Of a stretch of DNA of 64,000 nt, positions 8,963-19,121 are shown in pieces; within the stretch, counting starts at the first letter, position 1; each line of letters opens with the position of its first letter. Location: contig NZ_JXQM01000003.1 in assembly GCF_000832065.1 (NCBI RefSeq), positions 248,001 to 312,000 on the forward strand, written 5' to 3'. The stretch is from Nitrosospira sp. NpAV (GTDB taxonomy: Bacteria; Pseudomonadota; Gammaproteobacteria; Burkholderiales; Nitrosomonadaceae). The notes beneath the pieces are model-generated. The model was not told the origin of the DNA, made no database searches, and was given only the letters and a program-made list of their open reading frames with translations. The position numbers and the translations under genes were made by a program.

Positions 8963-9370
8963 TCCGCAACTGTTTCCATAGTGCTGGGCAACTTTTCTAG
9001 CTCAAATTCCTTCGGCAAGTGTTTCACGATGAAGTTAGCGTCTATTTTAATTAGACAATTGCCATCTTTTTCTGATTCAGAATATGTTTTACCGCATCAT
9101 AAGACTTAATTCTTAATCATGGCCTGCCCAGGATATTAATTTGCTCTTCTTCCTGCTGCCCACCGTAACGCGAAAATCCAGATGAATCCAGTCATGTAGG
9201 GAATTCCTTACAAGGCATTCATTTTCACCTACCTCATATCGCAGCTTTATCCGACAGACATGTGAAGTTTTTGTGATAAATTTCATACGTATGATTAAAT
9301 AATCATACTTCTTAATAATATAAAGATAACAATAACTGGGCTCCGTCGACCGGATATAAGAGGGAAAACC

Positions 9371-11575
9371 ATGAGACAAGAATTCATTCTGCCGAGGTGT
9401 ATGGTAGCGACCTTGGTCCTCTCCGTCCTGCCTGCTCTAGCGCAGCAGCCCAAAAAAATAAATGATGTTGAAAAGAACATCGAGAAAGCGCCAGAAACCT
9501 CGACACAGCCTTTAGCTCCTTTCCAGGTGGCCGCCAATGATCTGAAGGTCGTCAGGCTCGAACCCCTCGTCATAAAGGGCCAGACCCTTACCATCAGTAA
9601 GAATCAGCCTTTCAGCGTGCATGTGTTCGACAAGGATTTCATTGCGGAGCGTCAGGTTTCCAATTTGGAGCAGCTTTTCCGTGAAACCGCAGGCATGGAA
9701 GTACGAAGCCTAGGTTATGGCAGCGTTGCCAGCTCCATTAACCTGCGTGGTTTTTCAGGTGGCGGCCACGGTGGTGATATAGGCTTCGTCGTCGATGGCA
9801 TTCCATTGAATGAAGCCTCAAGCCATGCCGACGGCTACGCCGATATGAGCGTGATCATTCCACTGGAGATCAATGCCATGAGAATTTTCAAGGGCCCGGT
9901 ATCGGCCTTGTATGGAAATTTCAACCGGGCCGGGGTGGTGGCGCTGGAAACCCGCCGATCCGGCAAATATGCCGAACTGGATTTGCGCGGTGGTTCGTTC
10001 GGAACCGTGGATTTGCAGGCGGCGGCGGGGGGCAATCTATATGGGGTGGATTTGAATGCAGCGGTGCAAAGCTTCCGCAGCGACGGCTTTCGTCCTCAAT
10101 CGGATAACGAGCGTCATACCGGATCGCTCAGCGCCGGCTATAGCTTTACCGACAAGACGCGCTTCACCATTGCAGGCCGGGCGCACGTCGGCGAGGCGAA
10201 TACCGCTTCCGTGATCTCCCAGGAACAATACGATAATCGCAGCAACCGCAACTTCTTTTTCGCAAAAAATCCAAATGTCCAGAACGATAGCACTGACAAG
10301 GATCTTTATACCATAAGAGGGGACCTTTCCCACGCGTTCACGCCGCAGATAACAGCCGCGCTTTTTGGCTACGCCACCACGCAGACATTCCGCCGTTCCT
10401 TTACCCGGCTGACCAATGCCACTACCTGGCAGCAACGGCAGGAAGATTACGACCGCGATGTGCTGGGATTCGGGCTCAACGTCAACGGAAAGCACAACTT
10501 TCTGTCAAAACCACTGACTTGGGTTCTAGGCGCGGAACGCTATGAAGAAAAAACCTTATACAAGTATGCCGATGCCCTGAATAATGGCCAGTTCACGCCC
10601 ACCACCCTGACTGCGGGGATCAACGGCGGCAGCGGAACCCTTAACCGGAATCTCAAAACCAATTATATTTCATTGTTTGCCCAGACCGAGTGGGTACTTA
10701 GCCCCTATTTCAGGCCGTCCTTCGGCATCCGCAAAGATCTTATCGACGGGGGGTGCGACCGGCGCGGCCTCGAAACACGCACAGGCGCCAGCGCCCAGTG
10801 CGGCAAGATGGAGGATTTCGACATTACTACCCCCAAGTTCGGCTTCCGCTCCACGCTTTGGCCGGGGCTCCTGGAAGCGCGGCTCAGCGTGGCCGATGGT
10901 TTTGCACTACCGAGCGACGCGGCGAAATTCACGGCCGGCATCCGTGTCCAGCCCACCACGTTCAGACAGCTCGAGCTGGGTTTCACGCTTACGCCGGGAT
11001 CGATGTTGATGATCGATGTCGCCCATTACCAGATAGAGAGCAAGAACGAGGTGGCGCTGCCAAACCCTGCCTTACTCGATTATGTCAATGTCGGAAAAAC
11101 CAAGCGCATCGGCACCGAGGCTGAAATCCGGTTCATGCCGGCAGACTGGTTTGAAGCCACAGCCGCGATTTCCAGATTCAACTCGAGAGTTACCGAAGCC
11201 CTCCCCACCCAGCCTTTCCTGCTGGGTGCCAACGTCACGGGGGTACCCAAATTCATGGCCACTTTTACCGGTACGGTACGACCCATGCCAGGCTTGTCGA
11301 TTACTGCCATAGGCAGGATCTTTGGCCGTTATGCGATCAACCTGCCAACGGCCACGGCAGCCCAAGCATATTATGACGGATACGAGACGGTGGATTTGAT
11401 AGCGAGCTACGAGCCAAAGTCGCAACCCTGGAATATGCGGCAGCGTTACTTCGTCCAAGTATTCAACCTGACGGACGAACGCTATGCATCTTCCGCCGGC
11501 ATCACAAGCGGTTCGAGGACCTATAATCCGGCGGCCCCCCTTACGGTGCTAGGTGGAATTTCGTTCAAATTTTAA
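9371..11575 (+). CDS. TonB-dependent outer-membrane receptor
   Basis: The 734-residue product starts with a signal peptide (MVATLVLSVLPALAQQ region). The plug domain covers roughly residues 80-200, with RETAGMEVRSLGYG, SINLRGF, FVVDGIPLNE and FKGPVSALYGNFNRAGVV. The rest is a 22-stranded barrel ending in GGISFKF, with the terminal phenylalanine needed for outer-membrane assembly. Such receptors import siderophores, metals, cobalamin or other ligands with TonB energy. It is followed within 30 bp by an ABC ATPase and two permeases on the same strand, so they are probably one operon. The ligand cannot be read from the sequence, and no riboswitch or Fur box was recognised upstream. Confidence 0.92.
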   Translation: MRQEFILPRCMVATLVLSVLPALAQQPKKINDVEKNIEKAPETSTQPLAPFQVAANDLKVVRLEPLVIKGQTLTISKNQPFSVHVFDKDFIAERQVSNLEQLFRETAGMEVRSLGYGSVASSINLRGFSGGGHGGDIGFVVDGIPLNEASSHADGYADMSVIIPLEINAMRIFKGPVSALYGNFNRAGVVALETRRSGKYAELDLRGGSFGTVDLQAAAGGNLYGVDLNAAVQSFRSDGFRPQSDNERHTGSLSAGYSFTDKTRFTIAGRAHVGEANTASVISQEQYDNRSNRNFFFAKNPNVQNDSTDKDLYTIRGDLSHAFTPQITAALFGYATTQTFRRSFTRLTNATTWQQRQEDYDRDVLGFGLNVNGKHNFLSKPLTWVLGAERYEEKTLYKYADALNNGQFTPTTLTAGINGGSGTLNRNLKTNYISLFAQTEWVLSPYFRPSFGIRKDLIDGGCDRRGLETRTGASAQCGKMEDFDITTPKFGFRSTLWPGLLEARLSVADGFALPSDAAKFTAGIRVQPTTFRQLELGFTLTPGSMLMIDVAHYQIESKNEVALPNPALLDYVNVGKTKRIGTEAEIRFMPADWFEATAAISRFNSRVTEALPTQPFLLGANVTGVPKFMATFTGTVRPMPGLSITAIGRIFGRYAINLPTATAAQAYYDGYETVDLIASYEPKSQPWNMRQRYFVQVFNLTDERYASSAGITSGSRTYNPAAPLTVLGGISFKF

Positions 11576-11603
11576 TCCAATTCGTCTTCAAAGGAGAGCT
11601 ACA

Positions 11604-12320
11604 TTGCTTCACGCTCAGGATCTCACCAAGCACTATAACGGCGTACTGGCGTTGGACCGGTTGAATCTTACCGTGGCGGGTGGAGAAATCTTTTGCTTGT
11701 TGGGCGGAAACGGAGCAGGCAAGACCACCACCATCAACCTGTTTCTAAATTTCGTCCGGCCGTCCAGCGGACGAGCTCTCGTGGACAACATCGACGTCAC
11801 CAGGAATCCGCTTGAGGCCAAACGGCAAATAGCCTATATCCCGGAAACCGTGATGTTGTATGGCAGTTTATCCGGCCTTGAGAATATCTCCTACTTTACG
11901 GCGCTCGCACTTGGAGTGAAGCGGCCTGACGACGAATTGCTGGAACTTCTGGATCACGCGGGACTGGCGCGAGAAGTGGCATTCAAGCGCGTCGGAGGCT
12001 ATTCCAAGGGAATGCGCCAAAAGGTGGGAATTGCGATTGCGATGGCCAAGAATGCGAGAGCGCTGTTACTCGATGAACCCACGTCGGGTCTCGATCCGCA
12101 GGCAGCAAACGAATTTGCTTCCCTGCTCCAGAAATTGAAACACCAGAATATCGCTATCCTGATGACCACGCACGATCTTTTTCTTGCCAAGCAAACTGGA
12201 ACACGCGTAGGCATCATGCGCAGCGGAAAACTGATATCTACCCTCGCCACAGCCGACGTGGATTCCACGGATCTGGAACGAATATACCTGGAGATTTCCG
12301 GGAGCAGGCAATTGGCATGA
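11604..12320 (+). CDS. ABC transporter ATP-binding protein
   Basis: The 238-residue ATPase has all the nucleotide-binding motifs: Walker A GGNGAGKTTT, a Q-loop, signature YSKGMRQKVG, Walker B ALLLDEPTSGLDP and the H-loop TTHDLF. The fold is of the ABC-2/CcmA type. I chose a TTG start at 11604 because AGGAGA lies 6 bases upstream and the family N-terminus (LHAQDLTKHYNGVLALD) begins there; the ATG at 11553 would overlap the receptor gene by 23 bp. The end overlaps the first permease by 4 bp. Confidence 0.9.
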   Translation: MLHAQDLTKHYNGVLALDRLNLTVAGGEIFCLLGGNGAGKTTTINLFLNFVRPSSGRALVDNIDVTRNPLEAKRQIAYIPETVMLYGSLSGLENISYFTALALGVKRPDDELLELLDHAGLAREVAFKRVGGYSKGMRQKVGIAIAMAKNARALLLDEPTSGLDPQAANEFASLLQKLKHQNIAILMTTHDLFLAKQTGTRVGIMRSGKLISTLATADVDSTDLERIYLEISGSRQLA

Positions 12321-13798
12321 GTAACCTAGTTCAACCACACGCTGGGGTCCGCTCCGGGACGGTCCTCCGAGGCGGCGTCATTGCGGTCGTGGCCAGGAAA
12401 GAGTTCCTGGAGCTGTTGCGCGACAGGAGACTCACCTGGATGGCCGGAACGTTTTTACTGCTGATGCTGGGCGCGTTTCTGATGGGATGGCAGCAGATGC
12501 AGCACACACGGGTGGAACGGGCCGCAGCGCAAGATGTTTCGTACGCTCAGTGGCTCGGTCAAGGCGAAAAGAATCCGCATAGTGCAGCCCATTTTGGGCA
12601 GTATGCATTCAAGCCTTCCAGTCCATTATTGTTTGTCGATCCTGGTATTACGCCGTTTGTGGGCGTAAGCGTCTGGATGGAGGCCCACAAGCAGAATGAA
12701 TTCAAGTTCCGCCCGGCTCGCGATGCAACATCGCTACAGCGGTTTGGCGAGCTATCCGTTGCCTTCATATTGCAAGTATTGGCGCCCCTGATAATCATCC
12801 TGCTGACATTCTCCGCTTTTACGGGGGAGCGGGAACGCGGTACGCTGCGCCAATTGCTGAGCGTTGGCGTACACCCGTTGCAGTTGCTGGCCGGAAAAGC
12901 CCTGGCGAGCGCGCTTGCTCTCTGTGCATTGATGCTGCCGTTGGCAATGGGAAGCCTGATAATGCTGCTTCCTTCATCCGAGCACCATGTCAGCATCGAT
13001 AACATACGCGAGCGCGTGATCCTCATGATGGCGGGCTATGCGATTTACCATGCGGGGTTTACCGCATTGTCGCTCGGTATCTCGGCCCTAGCGAAATCCT
13101 CCCGCAAGGCCCTGGTGTTATTGCTCGCTTTCTGGGTGCTGAACAGTTTTGTCGTGCCGCGCCTGATGATCGACCTTGCGCGTGGCGCAAGCCCGACACC
13201 TAGCGCGGTGGAATTTCAGACTGCCCTCACCGAGGCACGCAAAGCTACCTTCGGGCATGACGATACTCATCCTGCCTATCTCAAATTTCGCGATGATGTA
13301 TTGAAGCAGTATGGTGTGTCGAAAGTTGAGGAGCTTCCCGTGGATTTCGATGGATTGGCGCTACAGGAGGACGATATGCGCGGCTACCGTATTTTTGACA
13401 GGGCCTACGGTAAGTTGTGGGACAGTTATGCGCAACAGGAAAGGATACGTTCGTTCGCGGGATTTGTGTTTCCGTTGATGGCCATGCAACCTATCTCGAT
13501 GGGGCTGGCAGGTGCGGATATCGAACACCATAACGATTTCGCACGCGCCGCGGAAACTTACCGTCGTCATATCCAGGACATGACGAGCGACGATCTGGTA
13601 AGAAACCGGAAGTATGGCGACAAGGAGTATAAAGCTGCCCCGGAGCTGTGGGCAAAGATACCGGCATTCACCTATCAAATTCCCGGTACCCGCTGGGTGT
13701 GGGACCGGCAAAACTTCAATTTCCTGATACTGGCAACTTGGGCATTTGTGATGGGAACACTCGCAATATTTGCCGCACGCCGCTTGTCGCCAGTATGA
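12317..13798 (+). CDS. ABC-2 type permease, DUF3526-like
   Basis: 493 residues with an N-terminal segment ending in a membrane helix (WMAGTFLLLMLGAFLMGW), a large periplasmic loop, and five or more helices. ALTFSAFTGERERGTLRQLLS-type sequence (LLTFSAFTGERERGTL) is the typical cytoplasmic motif of this ABC-2 permease group. It overlaps both neighbours by 4 bp (ATGA), so ATPase, this permease and the next are translationally coupled. The pair of large-loop permeases resembles NosY/GldF-like exporters; the substrate is unknown. Confidence 0.87.
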   Translation: MSNLVQPHAGVRSGTVLRGGVIAVVARKEFLELLRDRRLTWMAGTFLLLMLGAFLMGWQQMQHTRVERAAAQDVSYAQWLGQGEKNPHSAAHFGQYAFKPSSPLLFVDPGITPFVGVSVWMEAHKQNEFKFRPARDATSLQRFGELSVAFILQVLAPLIIILLTFSAFTGERERGTLRQLLSVGVHPLQLLAGKALASALALCALMLPLAMGSLIMLLPSSEHHVSIDNIRERVILMMAGYAIYHAGFTALSLGISALAKSSRKALVLLLAFWVLNSFVVPRLMIDLARGASPTPSAVEFQTALTEARKATFGHDDTHPAYLKFRDDVLKQYGVSKVEELPVDFDGLALQEDDMRGYRIFDRAYGKLWDSYAQQERIRSFAGFVFPLMAMQPISMGLAGADIEHHNDFARAAETYRRHIQDMTSDDLVRNRKYGDKEYKAAPELWAKIPAFTYQIPGTRWVWDRQNFNFLILATWAFVMGTLAIFAARRLSPV

Positions 13799-15282
13799 GC
13801 ACGCCGGAAACCCGCATGTCCTCATTCTTTCCATTCCGCGAGGTTTTTCGCCACGAGTGGCATAGTTTCAAAGCGGAGAGGGTGATCGGGAGTATTTTGG
13901 TCATGCTGTCATTGGCCGCTGGGTATGGCCTCGTCAACGGCAAGACATCCGTTGAGAAGCAGCGGTATGCGACGGAGGCAGCAGGAAAAGAGGAACAGCT
14001 GAGATTGAAGGATAATCTCCAGAAGCTGGTTGCAATGCAGAAAGGCGAGTATATCGCCTCAAGCGCTTTCCGGAATCCGGCAAATCCCCTGTGGATCGGA
14101 AACCGCCATGCAGCCACCTATGCGGTTCTTCCTCCCGGCCCCCTTGCCTCGACCGCTATCGGTCAAAGTGACTTGAATCCTTCCTATATCTTGATATCCG
14201 CTGACAGCAAGGAAACGTTTACTTTCAACGAGGAGATCGAGAATCCGGGCAATCTCCTCATCGGCCATTTCGATCTGGCATTTTTCATGGTTTATCTCTT
14301 GCCATTGCTCATTATCGCGTTGTCCTACAACACCCTTTCAGGCGAGCGCGAACAAGGTACGCTGGCAATACTCATGGCGAATCCTATCCAGCTAAGCATC
14401 GTGCTTCTTGCCAAGCTTGCATGCAGGGCCGCGTTGCTTATTCTGCCGCTGGCGACGATAACCGTCGGATTTGTTGTTTTCGAGAACACTTTTCAGTCAT
14501 TTTCGACCGATGTTGCAGTACGTCTCGCATGGTGGGTCGGACTTGCCATCGCTTATGCCTTGTTCTGGTTTTCCGTTACCGCCGTGGTTTCCATTTGGGG
14601 CAAAAGCTCGGAACATAATGTGCTGGTTCTGATAGGCCTATGGGTAGGATTTTCACTGATCGTGCCAACATTACTTAGCGTCGCCGTGAACGTGGCGTAT
14701 CCAGTTCCATCCAGAGTAGAGATGATCAACAGCTTGCGCGCCATACAGACAGATGTCAGCAAGGAGTATGACGCTTCAGTAGCTCGCTACGAGGAGGAGC
14801 ATTCCGCCATGTCAGGCAGTGATGGCGTTCTGAACAAAAAAGACCTGGGTACTGCTCGCAAGAGAATTCTTGTGCAACAGACCGCAGCCCGCTTGACTGA
14901 GAAGCTCATGACACAGCATAACGATCAACTGATGCGTCAGCAACGCATCGTAGACTGGCTGGGTTTCTCATCTCCCGCGATTGTAATGCAGGGGGGGTTG
15001 AACGATATAGCAGGAACTGGAAATAGCCGTTACCAACTCTTTATGGAACAGGTTGACCGGTTTTACACTGATTGGCAGGGGTTTTTTATACCCAGGGCAT
15101 TGAAAAATATTGCGTTGACACCGGAAGACTACAATAATTTTCCTCGTTTCCAATACCAGCCGCAACCACTTTCCGACCTGAATTCACGTTTGATGCGCAC
15201 TCTTCTCGGGCTGCTCATTCCGGCTATCCTGTTGAGTTATCTTGCCGCCCGGCGGATTTCCCATTATCCCGTCACAGCCTGA
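13795..15282 (+). CDS. ABC-2 type permease, DUF3526-like (second subunit)
   Basis: 495 residues, paralogous to the preceding permease. It shows the same layout: an N-terminal helix (VIGSILVMLSLAAGYGLV), a long external loop, then helices after LSYNTLSGEREQGTLAILM, which matches the FTGERERGTL motif of its partner. The start ATG overlaps the upstream TGA; the open frame extends 49 codons further upstream, but that part is a shadow of the previous gene. The two permeases probably form a heterodimer with the ATPase. Confidence 0.87.
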   Translation: MSTPETRMSSFFPFREVFRHEWHSFKAERVIGSILVMLSLAAGYGLVNGKTSVEKQRYATEAAGKEEQLRLKDNLQKLVAMQKGEYIASSAFRNPANPLWIGNRHAATYAVLPPGPLASTAIGQSDLNPSYILISADSKETFTFNEEIENPGNLLIGHFDLAFFMVYLLPLLIIALSYNTLSGEREQGTLAILMANPIQLSIVLLAKLACRAALLILPLATITVGFVVFENTFQSFSTDVAVRLAWWVGLAIAYALFWFSVTAVVSIWGKSSEHNVLVLIGLWVGFSLIVPTLLSVAVNVAYPVPSRVEMINSLRAIQTDVSKEYDASVARYEEEHSAMSGSDGVLNKKDLGTARKRILVQQTAARLTEKLMTQHNDQLMRQQRIVDWLGFSSPAIVMQGGLNDIAGTGNSRYQLFMEQVDRFYTDWQGFFIPRALKNIALTPEDYNNFPRFQYQPQPLSDLNSRLMRTLLGLLIPAILLSYLAARRISHYPVTA

Positions 15283-15306
15283 TTGCAACGATGCTCGTTT
15301 TTCATT

Positions 15307-15400
15307 CGTGACAAGGAAGGTGAAGCGCTGATCTCTCCAAGCCGGTTATGGCTACTTTTCAGTTACCCGCCCTTCTCCGATGCTCATTGATGCGCGCCGC
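15307..15400. repeat. right imperfect direct repeat flanking the TonB-ABC module
   Basis: Second copy of the element at 8877-8962, lying between the last permease and the stop codon of putA. Together the copies bracket the receptor and its three ABC genes exactly. Confidence 0.5.
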
Positions 15401-15402
15401 GC

Positions 15403-18400
15403 TCAAGCACCAAGTGTCATCAGGCTCGCATTGCCGCCGCCGGCAGTCATATTCACGCTCACCACGCGCTCGGTGGCCAGCCGATATAGCGGAATATCGC
15501 AGCCATCGGTTGCGATCAGCGGCACCCGGGCACCGTCGCGCGCAGCGAGGTCGCCGCGTAGCTGATAGGCGTCGTCCGCTGGCCCCGTGTAGAGTGCTGC
15601 GGCAATGGGCTCGCGCATCCAGCCGCGCTCAACCCGCAACTGTTCGCACACTGGTGGGGGCAGCATAGCGGCCAGCGCGCGCGGCATCGGTTCATCCGCG
15701 AGCAACACGCGGTTGCCCGTTGCAAGCACGGCGGCAATCTGCTCAAGCAGCGCGGTCTCGTCATTCGCAATGCAGGCAACCTCGCCGCGTGGCGCAAACA
15801 CGAGCATGTTGCTCTCCCCCGTCGGTCCCGGCAGCGGAATACGATGCATCAGCGGCGTGCATATCGCATAGTCTGTGCAACGTTTGGCGAATGCGGAGCG
15901 ACCGTTCTGCCGCGCCCAGCCGGCAAGTGCTTGCAGCGCCGCCAGCGCATCCGATTCCCCAGGTTCATCCTTTTTGCGAACACCGCCCATGCGCGCAAGC
16001 GACATTGCTGCTTGCCGCAGCAGGCGATGCAGGTATAAGGGGCCGCCCGCCTTGGGGCCAGTGCCGGATTTACCCTCGCCGCCGAATGGCTGAACCCCTA
16101 CCACCGCCCCGACCATGTTGCGATTCACGTAGATGTTGCCGGCATGTACGCGAGCGGCAACGAAATCGATGGTCTCGTCTATCCGGCTGTGCACGCCGAA
16201 CGTGAGGCCGTAACCGCTCGCGTTGATGCAACTGACCAGTTCGTCCAGCTGGTCGCGTGCAAAGCGCACCACGTGCAGCACCGGACCGAACACCTCTCGC
16301 TCCAGCTGATGGATGCCACCGATCTCGATCAGGGTCGGCGGGACAAATGTGCCGCTCACACAAACGGGCGGCAGTGGCAGTTGGAACACCGCGTGACCGG
16401 CCCCGCGCATCTTCTCGATGTGATTGAGCAATGTACGCCGCGCGCCGGCATCGATCACCGGGCCGACGTCGGTGGCCAGCCGCCCAGGGTTGCCGAGCGC
16501 AAGTTCCTGCATCGCACCCTTCAGCATCTCCAGGACACGGCCGGCGATATCTTCCTGCAAGCACAGCACGCGCAGCGACGAGCAGCGCTGGCCGGCGCTG
16601 TCGAAAGCGGATACCAGGATGTCCTGCACTACCTGTGCAGGCAGCGCCGATGAATCGACCACCATGGCATTCTGCCCCCCCGTTTCGGCGATCAGGGGGA
16701 TTTCCTCATCCTGCGAGCGCTTGGCAAGCTTGCGATGGATGATCTGGGCAACCTCGGTCGAGCCGGTGAAGATAACGCCGCGCACGCGCGGGTCGCCGGT
16801 GAGCTGCTCACCCACCGACTTACCGCCTCCAGGCAAGAATTGCAGTGCCGCGCGCGGAATACCGGCCTCATGCAATAATCTTACCGCGGTTGCCGCGATC
16901 AGCGGCGTCTGCCCGGCTGGTTTCGCGAGCACCGGGTTGCCGGCGGCGAGCGCGGCGCTTACCTGGCCGACGAAGATCGCAAGCGGAAAATTCCATGGGC
17001 TGATGCAAGCCACCGGCCCGAGCGCCCCTGGCTGGTTGCCATTCGCGAACTGGCTGCGCATCTGCTGCGCATAATAACGGCAGTAGTCAACCGCCTCGCG
17101 CACCTCCGCGAGCGCATTCGGCAGCGACTTGCCAGCCTCGCGCACCGCGAGCCCGACTAGTGCCGCGCGGTGCCTCTCAAGTGCGTCGCCTGCGCATTCG
17201 AGCAGCGTTGCACGGAACTCCAGCGGTACCGCCTGCCATTCGGGCGCAAACGCCTGCGCGGCTGCAAGCGCCGCTTCGATGTCGCCTTCACTCGCCTCGA
17301 TCACGGTGCCGACACGATCCGCGCGATCGGCAGGATTGGAAACGGGTAGCTGTTCACCATCGGTGCGATCGCCACTGGCGAGCATCGGCATGGCCCGCCA
17401 ATCCCGGCCTGCCAGCACGGTCAACTCGGCACTCAATTTGGCGAGCACGTGCTCGTTGCTGAAATCGATGCCGGATGAATTCCTGCGCCCTTGGCCGTAC
17501 AAGTCGCGCGGCAACGGAATCGCCGGATGCGGCATTGGACCATCATGTTCGACCTGGGCGACCGGATCGGCGACCAGCTCGTCCACGCTCACGTTCTCGT
17601 TGAGAATGCGGTTGACGAATGACGAGTTTGCGCCGTTCTCGAGCAGGCGCCGCACCAAATAGGCAAGCAATGTCTCGTGGCTGCCGACCGGCGCATAGAT
17701 CCGGCACGGCTTGGCAAGTTGATCCGCGCCAATCACTTGATCATATAAGGTCTCGCCCATTCCGTGCAGGCACTGGAATTCATAGTCGTCAACCCACGCC
17801 TCCTGCGCCATCTGATAGACCGCTGACAGCGTATAGGCATTATGCGTCGCAAACTGCGGGTATACCGCGTCCGGCGCGCGCAGCAACCTTTGCGCGCAGG
17901 CAAGATAGGCGACATCGGTATGCACCTTGCGCGTATAGACCGGATAGCCTTCCAGCCCGTCGACCTGTGCACGCTTGATTTCCACATCCCAATACGCGCC
18001 CTTGACCAGCCGGACCATGATGCGGTGGCCGCTGCGGCGCGCAAGGTCGACGATCCAATCGATCACGAACGCACAGCGCTTCTGATAGGCCTGGACAACG
18101 AAGCCGATGCCGTTCCAGCCGGCCAGATCGGAGTCGAACGCGAGCGCTTCCAGCAGATCGAGCGAGAGCTCGAGGCGGTCAGCTTCCTCGGCGTCGATAT
18201 CCAGCCCGATGTCATGGCGTTTCGCCAACAGTAGCAGCGACTTCAGCCGCGGCAGCAGCTCGGCGACAACGCGCGCGCGCTGGGCATGCATGTAGCGCGG
18301 ATGCAACGCGGAAAGCTTGACCGAGATCCCAGGCCCGGCGTAGATTCCGGCGCCGGCGCTCGCCCTGCCAATGGCGTGGATCGCGGCCTCATAGGACGCA

Positions 18401-19068
18401 TAGTAGCGATCGGCCTCGGCCATCGTGATGGCGGCCTCACCCAGCATGTCATAGGAGTAGCGGTAGCCGCGCGCTTGGTGTTCGCGGCTGCGATCGAGGG
18501 CTTCCTGAATCGTCTCACCGGCCACGAACTGCTGACCCAGCATACGCATCGCAAGGTCCATGCCCTTGCGAATCAGCGGCTCCCCGCCTTTTGCGGCCAG
18601 ATGCGTCAGTGCGGACGCCAGCCCATCTTCGCTATGGGTCGACACCAGCCTGCCAGTGATCAGCAGGCCCCAGGCAGCCGCATTCACGAATAGCGACGGG
18701 CTCTTCCCAAGATGTGAACCCCAGTCGCCCCTGCTGACCTTGTCGCGTATCAGGCGGCCGGCAGTTTCAGGGTCCGGGATACGCAGAAGCGCTTCGGCCA
18801 GACACATCAGCGCAATGCCTTCCTGGCTCGACAACGAGAATTCGTTCATCAACGCGTCAACCCCGCTGGCGCGGGCGCGCTTGCCACGCACCGTGGCTAC
18901 CAGCTTGCGTGCGCGTTCCCGCGCCTGGTACTGGCTCGCACGCGGCAGATCGATCTGCCTCATCAGCTCACTAACGCTTTGCGCCTCGTCGCGCCGGTAG
19001 GCATCGGTGATCGCGGCGCGCAGCGGCGATTGCGGTGCGCGAAGTTCGGATTGGAGAGCGATAGTCAT
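15403..19068 (-). CDS. putA: bifunctional proline dehydrogenase / glutamate-semialdehyde dehydrogenase
   Basis: The 1221-residue enzyme oxidises proline to glutamate in two steps with substrate channelling, reducing a flavin and then NAD. The proline dehydrogenase barrel (about residues 75-470) shows GPGISVKLSALHPRY, RLVKGAYWDVEIKRAQ and RRLLENGANSSFVNRI. The aldehyde dehydrogenase half (about 530-1010) has SPWNFPLAIFVGQ, the glutamate in ETGGQNAMVVDSS and the nucleophile in DSAGQRCSSLRVL. A further C-terminal domain of about 200 residues follows, as in long PutA forms. The N-terminal ribbon-helix-helix DNA-binding domain of trifunctional PutA is absent, so it is not expected to repress its own gene. 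The gene is visibly richer in G and C than its neighbours, which may mean transfer. Confidence 0.95.
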   Translation of the reverse strand: MTIALQSELRAPQSPLRAAITDAYRRDEAQSVSELMRQIDLPRASQYQARERARKLVATVRGKRARASGVDALMNEFSLSSQEGIALMCLAEALLRIPDPETAGRLIRDKVSRGDWGSHLGKSPSLFVNAAAWGLLITGRLVSTHSEDGLASALTHLAAKGGEPLIRKGMDLAMRMLGQQFVAGETIQEALDRSREHQARGYRYSYDMLGEAAITMAEADRYYASYEAAIHAIGRASAGAGIYAGPGISVKLSALHPRYMHAQRARVVAELLPRLKSLLLLAKRHDIGLDIDAEEADRLELSLDLLEALAFDSDLAGWNGIGFVVQAYQKRCAFVIDWIVDLARRSGHRIMVRLVKGAYWDVEIKRAQVDGLEGYPVYTRKVHTDVAYLACAQRLLRAPDAVYPQFATHNAYTLSAVYQMAQEAWVDDYEFQCLHGMGETLYDQVIGADQLAKPCRIYAPVGSHETLLAYLVRRLLENGANSSFVNRILNENVSVDELVADPVAQVEHDGPMPHPAIPLPRDLYGQGRRNSSGIDFSNEHVLAKLSAELTVLAGRDWRAMPMLASGDRTDGEQLPVSNPADRADRVGTVIEASEGDIEAALAAAQAFAPEWQAVPLEFRATLLECAGDALERHRAALVGLAVREAGKSLPNALAEVREAVDYCRYYAQQMRSQFANGNQPGALGPVACISPWNFPLAIFVGQVSAALAAGNPVLAKPAGQTPLIAATAVRLLHEAGIPRAALQFLPGGGKSVGEQLTGDPRVRGVIFTGSTEVAQIIHRKLAKRSQDEEIPLIAETGGQNAMVVDSSALPAQVVQDILVSAFDSAGQRCSSLRVLCLQEDIAGRVLEMLKGAMQELALGNPGRLATDVGPVIDAGARRTLLNHIEKMRGAGHAVFQLPLPPVCVSGTFVPPTLIEIGGIHQLEREVFGPVLHVVRFARDQLDELVSCINASGYGLTFGVHSRIDETIDFVAARVHAGNIYVNRNMVGAVVGVQPFGGEGKSGTGPKAGGPLYLHRLLRQAAMSLARMGGVRKKDEPGESDALAALQALAGWARQNGRSAFAKRCTDYAICTPLMHRIPLPGPTGESNMLVFAPRGEVACIANDETALLEQIAAVLATGNRVLLADEPMPRALAAMLPPPVCEQLRVERGWMREPIAAALYTGPADDAYQLRGDLAARDGARVPLIATDGCDIPLYRLATERVVSVNMTAGGGNASLMTLGA

Positions 19069-19121
19069 GGGGATGGTGACGCAAGAGCATACAACTCGAA
19101 TCCCGCCATCGCTGACATACC

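Noticed and set aside
9113-9379. Minus-strand 88-codon frame upstream of the TonB receptor
   Set aside because: Overlaps the receptor start region, has no ribosome binding site and no recognisable domain.
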